Below are positions 55,390 through 64,000 of a stretch of DNA of 64,000 nucleotides, piece by piece (position 1 is the stretch's first letter; every line of letters begins with the position of its first letter). The notes beneath the pieces were generated by a model, which did not search any database, had not been told where the DNA came from, and saw only the letters and a program-made list of their open reading frames with translations. The stretch lies in assembly GCA_013043685.1 (NCBI GenBank), contig JABDNT010000046.1, forward strand, positions 62,001 through 126,000. Direction: 5' to 3'. The DNA comes from Flavobacteriaceae bacterium. Lineage in GTDB: Bacteria; Bacteroidota; Bacteroidia; Flavobacteriales; Flavobacteriaceae. A program made the position numbers and the translations under genes.

Positions 55390-55824
55390 ATGAAATCGAT
55401 ATTGTTCATTTGTCTATTCATTTTATTTGGAATTTGTAATACGCAGACTATGGAAGCTCAAACAAATCCATCGGTAGAAGAACTGCATAACTTCTTTAAC
55501 GGACAGCAATTGCTTATAACCTATCGGGAAGGGGAGGTTTTATACGGCACTTACTATTTCCTTGAAATACATTATTGTCCGAATGGATATTACGGTCTGT
55601 ACGGGAATACAGTAAAAAGGACGGTACTGGACAACGAACAACGATCCAACTGGCAGGAGTTCGGAACCTGGAAAATTACTACTCAAAACGGGTTAAATGG
55701 AATTTACTATGCTGCCACGAACGGCGGACAACAATTCTATCCGATGTACAAATTACAGAACGGGGATATGTTCATAAGCGAAGGAATTTCCATTGTAAAT
55801 CAAGGAGCGGCTATATGTCGGTGA
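55390..55824 (+). CDS. exported protein of unknown function
   Basis: A 144-residue protein with signal peptide KSILFICLFILFGICNTQTM. The mature part has the beta-rich pattern YREGEVLYGTYYFLEIHYCP, GYYGLYGNTVKRTVLDNE and GTWKITTQNGLNGIYYAATN. Two Cys residues (about 63 and 143) might form a disulphide. No family recognised. It is followed by about 110 bases without features before the regulator gene. Confidence 0.65.
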   Translation: MKSILFICLFILFGICNTQTMEAQTNPSVEELHNFFNGQQLLITYREGEVLYGTYYFLEIHYCPNGYYGLYGNTVKRTVLDNEQRSNWQEFGTWKITTQNGLNGIYYAATNGGQQFYPMYKLQNGDMFISEGISIVNQGAAICR

Positions 55825-55935
55825 CTATTATCGTAATGAAGGTTATGAAGATCTATGAAATGGCTGACCTTGCCCGACAATTGATCTTTCCTAATATATT
55901 GATTTAAATTACTAACTTGATAAAAATTCCAAATT

Positions 55936-57042
55936 ATGCCATTGTACATGGATCGTCACGAATTACCTGATGGAGTTACCTCAGAGCATGTTGCATCAAT
56001 GCATCAGGCGGATCTCAAAGTACAGCATTTATATGGATGCAGGGGAATGACCTATTGGTGTGATGAAAAAAGGAGAACGGCGTTCTGCCTTATAGAAGCA
56101 CCAAATGAGGAGGCCATACAGGAGATGCATGATCATGCGCACGGAGATCTACCGCACAGTATTATAAAGGTCAATGAAAACATAGTGGAGTCGTTTCTAG
56201 GGAGGATAGAGGACCCCGTCAATGTGGATGATGAAATATTTGCGTCCATTAATGAGGATACCTACAGGGTGATAATGGTTGTTGAGATCAGCAATTATTT
56301 CGATCGGGTGGAAGCTGAGCAATACACTATTTTCACACAGAAGTTTCACAACAGTACATCTAAAACCATAAAGCAGTTTAACGGAAGTATTGTAAGAAAG
56401 GATAACAATAGTTATTTGGTTTCTTTCGAATCGGTTTCAGACGCGGTGCGCTGCGCTTTAAAAATACAGTACAAATTTAAATATGTAACACCCAAGCAAG
56501 ATTCTTTTAACCGTCGTCTGAATATAGGTTTGAGTATTGGTACGCCTGTTAACGGTAACGCAACTATATTTGAAGATGGTATTTCCCTGGCTACCAGAAT
56601 GTGTGAGATCCTTAAATATCCGTTTGTTATTTCTGCTGAAGTAAATGCGATGTTCGAGAATGAGAACAGGAATGCGGTCATTGATAAAACACTGGTCAAG
56701 GCCTTAACTCCGGCTGAAGAGAAATTCCTTACACATTTAATGGACCATACCGAATTGAAATGGAAAAGCCCATCCTTAAATGTGCAAACATTTAGTAAAG
56801 ACCTGGGATATAGTAAATCTCAATTATATCGAAAATTGATGAAGCTAACAGGGAAATCTCCCAATCATTTTATAAGGGAATTCAGATTACATAAAGCACT
56901 GGATCTATTACATAGGCAAGAAGGTAATATATCTGAAATAGCCTATGAAACTGGATTTAACAGCCCAACATACTTCTCGAAATGCTTTTTAGACAAATAC
57001 GGCATTCTACCATCTAAATACTTGCAGCAACATATCAATTAA
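55936..57042 (+). CDS. DUF4242 / cyclase-like / AraC three-part regulator
   Basis: A 368-residue protein of three parts. Residues 1-90 are a DUF4242 ferredoxin-like domain (YMDRHELPDGVTSEHVASMH, GMTYWCDEKRRTAFCLIEAP, related to a nickel-binding group). Residues about 110-245 follow the order of a class III nucleotidyl cyclase (VVEISNYF, FNGSIVRKDNNSYLVSFESV, LNIGLSIGTPVNG, GISLATRMCEIL) but with the metal-binding Asp positions changed. Residues about 265-368 are an AraC helix-turn-helix (DLGYSKSQLYRKLMKLTGKS, ISEIAYETGFNSPTYFSKCF). I infer a ligand-responsive activator, perhaps of the adjacent oxidase gene. Confidence 0.8.
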   Translation: MPLYMDRHELPDGVTSEHVASMHQADLKVQHLYGCRGMTYWCDEKRRTAFCLIEAPNEEAIQEMHDHAHGDLPHSIIKVNENIVESFLGRIEDPVNVDDEIFASINEDTYRVIMVVEISNYFDRVEAEQYTIFTQKFHNSTSKTIKQFNGSIVRKDNNSYLVSFESVSDAVRCALKIQYKFKYVTPKQDSFNRRLNIGLSIGTPVNGNATIFEDGISLATRMCEILKYPFVISAEVNAMFENENRNAVIDKTLVKALTPAEEKFLTHLMDHTELKWKSPSLNVQTFSKDLGYSKSQLYRKLMKLTGKSPNHFIREFRLHKALDLLHRQEGNISEIAYETGFNSPTYFSKCFLDKYGILPSKYLQQHIN

Positions 57043-57173
57043 GTCATTTCTTCACTCAGAAACTCCATGCATTAAATTTAGGGTTTATTGACCTGAATGT
57101 GTTATTCTACTGTTTAATTTCCCTCTAATTTTGAGCTATAGAAAACTCATACAACTAACTAAACCTTATTATT

Positions 57174-58565
57174 ATGACCAATTCAATTAAAGATCTTGAT
57201 GCTTCTGTAATAGAGGAATTTGCAGCTCAATTAAGAGGGAGACTTGTTAACCCTCAAGATTCCGATTATAACGAAACGAGGAAAGTGTATAACGGGATGA
57301 TAGATAAACATCCTGGTTTATTTGCTATGTGTGAAGACGTAGCAGATGTGATGGCAGCGGTAAATTTTGGACGAGAAAATAATGTGCTGGTTGCAGTCCG
57401 GGGCGGTGGGCATAATGGAGGAGGACTAGGGCTTTGTGATGAAGGATTGGTTATCGATCTATCCGGAATTAAATTTGTACGTGTTGACACCTCGAACCAT
57501 ACCGTAAGGGTAGGGGGAGGTAACCTTTGGGGAGAAGTAGATCATGCTACACACCCATTTGGATTAGCAGTTCCGGCGGGAATTATTTCTACTACGGGAG
57601 TGGGAGGGTTGACGCTCGGTGGCGGTGTTGGCCATTTATCAAGAAAGTATGGATTGACCATAGATAATCTTTTGGAAGCCGATATGGTTTTAGCCGATGG
57701 TTCTTTCGTAACAGTAAATTCAACAGAGCACTCAGATCTTTTTTGGGCTATTCGCGGGGGTGGCGGAAACTTTGGTATTGTAACATCCTTTAAATTTCAA
57801 GCTCACCCGGTAAAGAATGTTTTTGGAGGACCAACCTTATGGCCTATAGAGCAAACTGAGGAAATTATGAAATGGTATCATGATTTTATCAATAATGCCC
57901 CCGATGAATTAAACGGATTTATAGCAACCATGGTTATACCAGGTGCACCATTTCCCGAGGAATTACATAACAAACAATTTTGTGGTATCGTTTGGTGTTA
58001 TGCCGGAGACATGAACATGGCGGAAGAAGCGTTTAAACCTATTCTTGCCAAAAATCCATTATTCGCGCATGTTGGTGAAATGCCTTATCCAGCCATTCAG
58101 ACATTGTTCGATGGATTGCTGCCTCATGGCTTGCAATGGTATTGGCGAGCAGATTTCTTTAAAGAACTGGGGCCGGAGGTAAGAGCAAAGCATTTAGAGT
58201 TTGGTTCTACTATTCCAACGCCTCTTTCGCAAATGCACCTGTATCCTATTAGTGGTGCTGCCGCCAGAGTAGGTGCCGATGAGACCCCATGGGCTTATAG
58301 AGACGCCAAGTATGCCGGGGTGATAGTAGGTGTAGACCCGGATCCGGAAAATGCCGAAAAAATCACTAATTGGTGCAAAGACTATTGGGAGGCATTACAC
58401 CCGTATTCTTCCGGCGGAGCTTACTCAAACTTTATGATGGAAGAAGGGCAAGAGCGAGTTCAGGCCAGTTATAAACACAATTACGATCGCCTGGCATCGA
58501 TTAAGCAGAAATACGATGGCAACAACTTTTTCAGGGTGAACCAAAATATTAAGCCCAAAAGTTAA
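57174..58565 (+). CDS. FAD-linked oxidase (BBE-type)
   Basis: A 463-residue flavoprotein of the berberine-bridge-like family. The FAD domain has VAVRGGGHNGGGLGLCDEGL, in which the His is the expected covalent FAD link, then PAGIISTTGVGGLTLGGGVG where the second link Cys of bicovalent members is absent, and WAIRGGGGNFGIVTSF. The C-terminal BBE segment is YDRLASIKQKYDGNNFFRVN. It oxidises an alcohol or sugar-like substrate; identity unknown. It has no signal peptide. It lies 131 bases after the AraC-type regulator in the same direction. Confidence 0.9.
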   Translation: MTNSIKDLDASVIEEFAAQLRGRLVNPQDSDYNETRKVYNGMIDKHPGLFAMCEDVADVMAAVNFGRENNVLVAVRGGGHNGGGLGLCDEGLVIDLSGIKFVRVDTSNHTVRVGGGNLWGEVDHATHPFGLAVPAGIISTTGVGGLTLGGGVGHLSRKYGLTIDNLLEADMVLADGSFVTVNSTEHSDLFWAIRGGGGNFGIVTSFKFQAHPVKNVFGGPTLWPIEQTEEIMKWYHDFINNAPDELNGFIATMVIPGAPFPEELHNKQFCGIVWCYAGDMNMAEEAFKPILAKNPLFAHVGEMPYPAIQTLFDGLLPHGLQWYWRADFFKELGPEVRAKHLEFGSTIPTPLSQMHLYPISGAAARVGADETPWAYRDAKYAGVIVGVDPDPENAEKITNWCKDYWEALHPYSSGGAYSNFMMEEGQERVQASYKHNYDRLASIKQKYDGNNFFRVNQNIKPKS

Positions 58566-58680
58566 TTTATCTGGTTTTTCTTAGAGGTTTTATTTTTGAA
58601 TGTGCCGGAAGTTATTAATGATTTTCATCATATTTATTCTAAGGGTTGTTCTTTAGTTTTATTTCGTTAAAACAAAAGAT

Positions 58681-59298
58681 ATGAAAACCGTCAAATTCCT
58701 TACGAAACCTGCATTCCTATTAATGTCATTAACCATTTTATTGATGTTGCCCGTTATCGGATACGCTCAGATACCCGATAAGAACCAATCGGATCTCATC
58801 AAGCCGGAAACCGAGATCACAGATGATATTTACTGGGCGGTGAAAGCCTATCATCCCCAGGTAAAATTGCTAAAGGTCAAGGCCATAGATAAAGATGGAA
58901 ATATTCACGATGTAAAGGCCATTCAGGATTCATACAGCACAAGTGTTCTCAATGTGAAGGCACTTGTAGACGGGAATCGTTTGCCAATTAAATTGATCGT
59001 GCATGGAGAAGATAGATATTACCCGGTAAAAGCGATCAACACCGACGGAACAATTATGGATATCAAAGCCATAACCGATGAGGGATTTATGCTTGATGTG
59101 AAAGGTGTTAGCAAAACCGGAAATATTATTCATATAAGGGCTTTAGACAAAGATGGTGCCCAATATAGTGTCCTGGCAGTTTCACCCCTGGGTGAAATTA
59201 ACGAAGTGCAAGGTTTAAAAATGCTCTCTGCTCCCGTAGAGATGGTTATTAAAGGTGTAAAGATCTTTGCACACGTAAAAGCCATGAAACCCGACTAG
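58681..59298 (+). CDS. exported protein made of 12-residue VKAI repeats
   Basis: A 205-residue exported protein (signal ends near Ala29, PVIGYAQ). From residue 54 the chain is built from units of the form [VI]-K-A-[IL]-x-x-x-G-x-I-x-D: VKAYHPQVKLLK, VKAIDKDGNIHD, a 14-residue variant, two further units at 92-115, VKAINTDGTIMD, IKAITDEGFMLD, VKGVSKTGNIIH, IRALDKDGAQYS, VLAVSPLGEINE and a last VQGL/VKAM segment. The strict period suggests one or two beta strands per unit, as in a solenoid or small propeller. No known family is recognised. The giant propeller gene lies 217 bases downstream. Confidence 0.8.
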   Translation: MKTVKFLTKPAFLLMSLTILLMLPVIGYAQIPDKNQSDLIKPETEITDDIYWAVKAYHPQVKLLKVKAIDKDGNIHDVKAIQDSYSTSVLNVKALVDGNRLPIKLIVHGEDRYYPVKAINTDGTIMDIKAITDEGFMLDVKGVSKTGNIIHIRALDKDGAQYSVLAVSPLGEINEVQGLKMLSAPVEMVIKGVKIFAHVKAMKPD

Positions 59299-59514
59299 TA
59301 AAAGCAATTAAACGGTTATCTATTTCTACAGAATTACATTATACGTTGATGCCTATAATGTGTGTCAATGCATGTTTGTATTTCACAAGATTTTATTCAA
59401 TCCAAGCTAACATTTCGACGAATTAATATTCGAATATGCCTATAATCACCAGTCCGAAATTGTTCACTATCTTTATGTTTCCGCTAAAAACACCAACCAA
59501 CCAATATTAAAAAT

Positions 59515-62500
59515 ATGAAAAAGCATTTCTTACTCTTTGTTCTATCTCTGTTCCTTATTACAAGTTTCTCACATGCTCAGAAAAAGAAAACCGAAGACAA
59601 ACAGGCGCTCGACACTCTTAATATAAGCGGTCTAAGCTGGCGTTCCGTTGGTCCTGCGCTAACTTCAGGACGTATATCTGATATAGCGGTAAACCCCGTG
59701 AATCCTTTCGAATATTATGTAGCTTCATCTTCCGGAGGGATTTGGAAAACTGTGAATTCTGGTGTGGATTTCACCCCTATTTTCGATAATGAGGGCTCTT
59801 ATTCTATTGGCTGTATAACAATGGATCCCAATAATCCAAATGTGATCTGGGTGGGAACTGGTGAGAACAATAACCAGCGTTCTGTTGCCTATGGGGACGG
59901 CGTGTATAAATCGGAGGATGGTGGTGCTTCATGGCAACACATGGGGCTTAAAACTTCAGAACATATTGGAAAGATCATTGTCCATCCAGATAATTCCGAT
60001 GTGATTTATGTCGCTGCTATTGGTCCCTTGTGGAGCAAAGGGGGTGATCGCGGCTTGTACAAATCGGAAGACGGTGGGAAGAACTGGAAGGCTGTTCTCA
60101 CGGTCGACGAACATACTGGGGTAAACGACGTGGTGATGAGCCCGGCCAACCCTGATGTTTTATATGCTTCTACTCATCAGCGCAGACGACACGTATTTAC
60201 TTATGTTGGAGGAGGGCCCGGTTCGGGAATTCACAAAAGTACTGATTCGGGAGAAACCTGGACAAAGATCCATACCGGTTTGCCCGGAGTAGAACTAGGC
60301 CGCATTGGTCTGGCAGTAACGCCGGCCGATCCGCATTTGGTCTATGCGATAGTTGAGGCTGCAGATGGTAAGGGAGGGGTATTTGCAACAACCAATCGAG
60401 GTGCCAGCTGGCAGAAACGCGGTAGTCACGTTACAAGTGGGAATTATTACCAGGAGATCATTGTCGATCCCGTGGATGCGAATACGCTATATTCCATGGA
60501 CACCTGGATGTCGGTAAGCCACGATGGTGGTAAATCATTCAAAGTAGTGGGAGAGACCTATAAGCACGTGGATAATCATTCTATGTGGATCAATCCGAAG
60601 AACACAGCTCACTGGCTAGTGGGATGCGACGGCGGGATATATGAAACTTTCGATTCGGGGAAGCAATGGGATTTCAAGGAAAATCTGCCGGTTACCCAGT
60701 TTTATAAGGTTACTGTAGATAACGATGAACCCTTTTATAATATTTACGGCGGAACTCAGGATAACTTTAGTATAGGAGGGCCTTCACGGGTGCTAACCAA
60801 TCACGGTATCACTAACCTCGACTGGTTTATCACGAATGGAGGCGATGGTTTTGAATCGCAGGTCGATCCAAATAATCCGGACATCGTATATTCCCAGTCC
60901 CAATATGGCTTCTTAGTACGGTACGACAGAAAAAGTGGAGAGATTGTGGGAATTCAACCCAAAGAGCGCAAAGGTGAGGATGCCTACAATTTCAACTGGG
61001 ATTCGCCTTTGGTTGTAAGTCGACATTCTCCTGGCCGACTTTATTTCGCGGCAAATAAGTTATTCCGTTCCAATGATTATGGGAATAGTTGGGAGGTGAT
61101 CAGTGAAGATCTGTCCCGACAGATAGATCGCAATACCCTAAAAGTTTTCGATCGTGTGTTGAGTATTGATGCGGTAATGAAAAATGGTTCGACTTCCTTA
61201 TATGGAAGTATTGTAGCCCTTTCTGAATCTCCTTTAGATGAAAATCTCCTAGCCGTAGGTACGGATGACGGCCTTATTCATATAAGTGAAAACGGGGGAC
61301 AAACCTGGAGAAAGATCGACAATGTTCCCGGAGTACCGAATAGATCCTATGTGAATAGTATTTACCTGTCCCGACATGATGCCAATGTTGTTTATGTGGC
61401 CTTCAATCATCATAAATATGGCGATTTCAAACCTTATGTATTCAAGTCGGAAAATAAGGGAAACACCTGGACCCGTATAAGTGGAAATTTACCGGAACGA
61501 GGGAGTGTTTATGCGATAGAGGAGGACCCAGTGGACAAGGATCTTCTTTTCGTGGGAACGGAGTTTGGAGCTTTCTTTTCGCCTAATGGAGGAATGCGAT
61601 GGAAAGAGCTTGCTAAAGGCTTACCAACGATCGCAGTGCGTGATATTGCTATTCAGGAAAGAGAGAATGATCTGGTTTTGGGGACGTTTGGAAGAGGTTT
61701 CTATGTTATGGATGATTATTCGGCACTTCGCTCGGTAGAGAATAGTGTGCCTAAAGAAAAAGCAAAGATCTTTCCAATAAGGGAAGCACTTGTCTGGGAG
61801 CAGAGTTCGCCATTAGGATTACCCGGAAAGGCATTTCAGGGGGACAATTTTTATACCGCCGATAACCTCGGGCCCGAAGCGATTATCACCTATTATTATG
61901 GTGATGAGTATAAATCGATTGAAGATACCCGGAAGAAAAGGGAGCAGGAGCTTATAAAAGAGAAGAAAGATGTTCGCTATCCTACCTACAATGAGCTTAA
62001 AGCCGAACGAGAAGAAGCCAAACCTCAATTAGTATTTACTATACGGGATGCGAAGGGCCAGGTTGTGAAAAAGGAATTTCAGAAGCCAACACGGGGGGTT
62101 CAACGTTTTCATTGGAATCTGCGATATACTTTACAGGACCCAATTAGTTTTTACGAGCCCTCGTTTTATAATCCATGGATGCCAAAAGATGAAGGTACCC
62201 TGGTAGAACCTGGGATGTATACTATCGATATGCAGATGGAACAAGATGGAGAGTTCACACCATTGGTTCCACCACAAAGCTTTTCAGTAAAAGCTCTTGA
62301 CAATACGGTTATGCCTGCCGAGAATCGGGCAGAGAAAGTTGCATTTCAGCGTCAGATCATGCAGTTGGAATCCGGTGTTGGTGAGATGCAGAACAAAATG
62401 GGCGAACTCAACGAGAAGTTGAAGTTCATGAAAGCCGCATTAAAACGATCGGAGCAACCTCTGGGAGGCCTTCTGAAGCAGGTGATCTCCATTGAGGATC

Positions 62501-62790
62501 AACTGCGGGATATTAATAAATCCTTGTATGGTGATTCTGTGAAGAGATCTCTAGATATGGACCAGCCGCCGTCACCTGCAAGCAGATTGGGGACTATTAG
62601 TTATGAACAGAAATATACAACGTCCACTATCACAAAAACGCACAGGGACAGCTATAGCATCGCTAAATCTGAACTGGATGGCATCAAGCAACGATTGGAG
62701 ACCCTAATTGAAGGAGATGTAAAGCAATTGGAAACTTTAATGAAACAGGCAGGTATGCCGTATACTCCGGGTAGAGGTACGAAGCAGTAG
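59515..62790 (+). CDS. giant secreted Asp-box beta-propeller protein, paralogue 3
   Basis: A 1091-residue exported protein (signal KKHFLLFVLSLFLITSFSHA). The propeller starts SVGPALTSGRISDIAVNPVN, then SSSGGIWKTVNSGVDFTP. Asp boxes include SEDGGASW, SEDGGKNW, STDSGETW, TTNRGASW, SHDGGKSF, SENGGQTW, SENKGNTW. The post-propeller part has KPTRGVQRFHWNLRYTLQD and a helical end with an acidic Met/Lys-rich coiled stretch (MQNKMGELNEKLKFMKAALK). It is close to paralogue 2 in motif order and length. No T9SS domain is visible. TATCTTTA at about 59468 may be a -7 promoter element. Confidence 0.9.
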   Translation: MKKHFLLFVLSLFLITSFSHAQKKKTEDKQALDTLNISGLSWRSVGPALTSGRISDIAVNPVNPFEYYVASSSGGIWKTVNSGVDFTPIFDNEGSYSIGCITMDPNNPNVIWVGTGENNNQRSVAYGDGVYKSEDGGASWQHMGLKTSEHIGKIIVHPDNSDVIYVAAIGPLWSKGGDRGLYKSEDGGKNWKAVLTVDEHTGVNDVVMSPANPDVLYASTHQRRRHVFTYVGGGPGSGIHKSTDSGETWTKIHTGLPGVELGRIGLAVTPADPHLVYAIVEAADGKGGVFATTNRGASWQKRGSHVTSGNYYQEIIVDPVDANTLYSMDTWMSVSHDGGKSFKVVGETYKHVDNHSMWINPKNTAHWLVGCDGGIYETFDSGKQWDFKENLPVTQFYKVTVDNDEPFYNIYGGTQDNFSIGGPSRVLTNHGITNLDWFITNGGDGFESQVDPNNPDIVYSQSQYGFLVRYDRKSGEIVGIQPKERKGEDAYNFNWDSPLVVSRHSPGRLYFAANKLFRSNDYGNSWEVISEDLSRQIDRNTLKVFDRVLSIDAVMKNGSTSLYGSIVALSESPLDENLLAVGTDDGLIHISENGGQTWRKIDNVPGVPNRSYVNSIYLSRHDANVVYVAFNHHKYGDFKPYVFKSENKGNTWTRISGNLPERGSVYAIEEDPVDKDLLFVGTEFGAFFSPNGGMRWKELAKGLPTIAVRDIAIQERENDLVLGTFGRGFYVMDDYSALRSVENSVPKEKAKIFPIREALVWEQSSPLGLPGKAFQGDNFYTADNLGPEAIITYYYGDEYKSIEDTRKKREQELIKEKKDVRYPTYNELKAEREEAKPQLVFTIRDAKGQVVKKEFQKPTRGVQRFHWNLRYTLQDPISFYEPSFYNPWMPKDEGTLVEPGMYTIDMQMEQDGEFTPLVPPQSFSVKALDNTVMPAENRAEKVAFQRQIMQLESGVGEMQNKMGELNEKLKFMKAALKRSEQPLGGLLKQVISIEDQLRDINKSLYGDSVKRSLDMDQPPSPASRLGTISYEQKYTTSTITKTHRDSYSIAKSELDGIKQRLETLIEGDVKQLETLMKQAGMPYTPGRGTKQ

Positions 62791-62817
62791 TCCTTATATC
62801 TGTAAAATTAAAATATG

Positions 62818-62850
62818 AGCGTTTCGTCTTTATGGCGAAACGTTTTGTTT
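62818..62850 (+). terminator. terminator after propeller paralogue 3
   Basis: An about 10-bp stem (AGCGTTTCGT with GGCGAAACGTT, including two G-U pairs) and a 7-base loop are followed by TTTTGTTTTC. It separates the propeller gene from the DUF302-like gene. Confidence 0.85.
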
Positions 62851-62938
62851 TCTCTGTGAATTACTGTTTATGACCATAGTCATAGTAACAATTGGATTCT
62901 CAAACTACTTTTGATGGATTCTAAAACAGTACAATGTC

Positions 62939-63826
62939 ATGAGAAATATATTTATTTGTGTCGTGACCCTTATTGCATTTGGGTCACAATTAATTGGACA
63001 AGAGATTTCACCCTATATCAAAATAGGGGAGACCCAGGAAACTATTCAGCAGGCATCCGATAAGATCATTGCTACTCTAAAGGATAATTCCTTTGCCATT
63101 CTAGGGGCATATCACCCTTCAAACAAAAGCAACCTGAAAGTAATTACATTCACACGCTCCGACTTAAAATACACAGTGATCAAGGTTAAGGATCGTGGAG
63201 CACTGGCGGCGATATACAAGATTGGTCTTATAAAAGATGGTGACAAGGTGATCATGTCTTATACAAACCCTGAATATATACTAAGAGCTTATTTGGGGGA
63301 TCATTATAACCGCTATAAATCAACTTTTGTAAAATTTAGTTCAGACCTAGAGGCTGCCCTGTCTAATGTGGGTACCGAATTTAAACCTTTCGGTGGAACT
63401 GTAGCTGCTGATAAACTTAAGAAGTATCATTACAAGATCATGATGCCTTATTTTACAGATCCTGTTGAATTGAGAGAATTTGCTTCTTTTGAGGAAGGTC
63501 TCGCGACTATAGAATCTAACTTGAAAGCCAAAAAAGGGAATACCAAAATGGTATATAAACTGGTTTACAAATCTTCGGAAGTAGCCGTATTTGGTGTTGG
63601 GCTGCAGTCCAGGGAAGACGGAGAGCCGCATTTTCTACCGAAAATCGGAGAAGCTCATGTAGCCGCATTACCCTATGAAATTATCTTACAAGGAAACAAG
63701 GCAACCATCTTACACGGTAAGTACAGGATCGCACTGCATTGGCCGGATCTTTCCATGGGAACCTTTATGAAAATAATGAGTACTCCAGGTGATATCGAAG
63801 ACACTATGGAGGCGCTATGCCAATAA
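62939..63826 (+). CDS. exported DUF302-like protein
   Basis: A 295-residue exported protein (signal RNIFICVVTLIAFGSQLIG). The first part, ETIQQASDKIIATLKDNSFA with ILGAYHPSNKSNLKVITFTR, resembles the DUF302 layout (helix, then strand pattern ending in a basic turn). The C-terminal half contains HFLPKIGEAHVAALPYEIIL and a GKYRIALHWPDLSMGTFMKI pattern that looks strongly constrained. Function unknown. A terminator follows immediately. Confidence 0.7.
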   Translation: MRNIFICVVTLIAFGSQLIGQEISPYIKIGETQETIQQASDKIIATLKDNSFAILGAYHPSNKSNLKVITFTRSDLKYTVIKVKDRGALAAIYKIGLIKDGDKVIMSYTNPEYILRAYLGDHYNRYKSTFVKFSSDLEAALSNVGTEFKPFGGTVAADKLKKYHYKIMMPYFTDPVELREFASFEEGLATIESNLKAKKGNTKMVYKLVYKSSEVAVFGVGLQSREDGEPHFLPKIGEAHVAALPYEIILQGNKATILHGKYRIALHWPDLSMGTFMKIMSTPGDIEDTMEALCQ

Positions 63827-63834
63827 AAACAGAA

Positions 63835-63867
63835 AACTCTGAGGCTATTGCTTCAGAGTTTTTTTGT
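63835..63867. terminator. terminator after the DUF302-like gene
   Basis: AACTCTGAGG and CTTCAGAGTT form a 10-bp stem (one G-U pair) with an 8-base loop, followed by seven T residues. It also faces the convergent partial gene. Confidence 0.9.
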
Positions 63868-63882
63868 TCTTGTAATAATCAA

Positions 63883-64000
63883 TCAATTCACTGCCTGAAC
63901 CACCAGGTCGAACAAGCCCATATCATCATGATTTGTTCCAGGTACAGGGTGTTGCGGGTAAACGGCTTCATACTTTAATACGACTACCAGATCCAAAGAT
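63883..64000 (-). CDS. C-terminal end of an unidentified protein
   Basis: The last 38 codons of a minus-strand gene that continues past the window edge: LDLVVVLKYEAVYPQHPVPG, then a Asn-His-Asp-Asp stretch and LFDLVVQAVN before TGA at 63885. It is convergent with the DUF302-like gene. Too short for a family call. Confidence 0.5.
   Translation of the reverse strand, partial: SLDLVVVLKYEAVYPQHPVPGTNHDDMGLFDLVVQAVN

Noticed and set aside
59349..59446. Direct repeat ATGCCTATAAT at 59349-59359 and 59436-59446
   Set aside because: An 11-base AT-rich match in an intergenic region is near what chance allows and has no partner element.
1..64000. CRISPR arrays, insertion sequences, prophage, tRNA or rRNA genes
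   Set aside because: None of the expected regular repeats, transposase motifs, integrase genes or cloverleaf sequences were seen on reading the intergenic regions.

Overview
The window is a stretch of ordinary-looking chromosome from a member of the Bacteroidota, most likely a marine Flavobacteriaceae (genus not determinable by eye). Supporting signs are a short primary sigma factor without region 1.1 (26446-27312), C-terminal type IX secretion (T9SS) sorting domains on three large secreted proteins, many Sec-exported proteins and putative lipoproteins, SusD-independent surface proteins with VGINTT motifs, low to moderate GC, and weak ribosome-binding sites. There are no rRNA or tRNA genes, insertion sequences, prophage or CRISPR arrays that I can recognise, and gene direction changes often, with several convergent pairs overlapping by a few bases.

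Layout. 1-510: 5' part of a membrane-anchored OmpA-like protein, cut by the window edge. 650-7812: complete histidine operon hisGDCBHAF(IE) preceded by a His-rich leader peptide and an attenuator. 7868-13616: CorA transporter, small membrane protein, DUF2461 protein, a SatD-like regulator with a DUF3307 membrane protein, a conserved hypothetical and an aldehyde dehydrogenase. 13658-18429: a 1030-residue secreted Asp-box propeller protein and a tandem pair of LolA-like exported proteins. 18560-27312: thioesterase, MscS channel, DUF3817 protein, M16 and M15 peptidases, SDR, OmpA-like lipoprotein and the primary sigma factor. 27445-36362: M14 carboxypeptidase and BNR protein (both T9SS cargo), several secreted hypotheticals, and a tandem triplet of VGINTT surface proteins. 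36634-43392: YceI protein, SLC12-like transporter, SemiSWEET, T9SS heme peroxidase, nitroreductase and slipin. 43554-50833: a pair of unannotated homologous micropeptides, exported isoaspartyl methyltransferase, a YtfI/YtfJ-like pair, M28 and S41-like peptidases, and an ECF sigma factor with a membrane partner. 50885-64000: two further giant propeller proteins, a YtxH-like protein, an unusual DUF4242/cyclase-like/AraC regulator next to a FAD-linked oxidase, a protein built from 12-residue repeats, and a DUF302-like exported protein.

Functional themes are (1) histidine biosynthesis under ribosome-mediated attenuation, (2) extensive envelope and secreted protein degradation and surface proteins, and (3) small regulatory units. 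The observations I consider most worth following are the two micropeptides that share the C-terminus ASSYAIHR, each followed about 26 bases later by an intrinsic terminator (43497-43652 and 49131-49293); the 12-residue repeat protein at 58681; the two regulators that seem to combine a degenerate nucleotidyl-cyclase-like core with a DNA-binding helix-turn-helix; and the three dispersed giant propeller paralogues. All functional names rest on motif recognition by eye; no database search was run.
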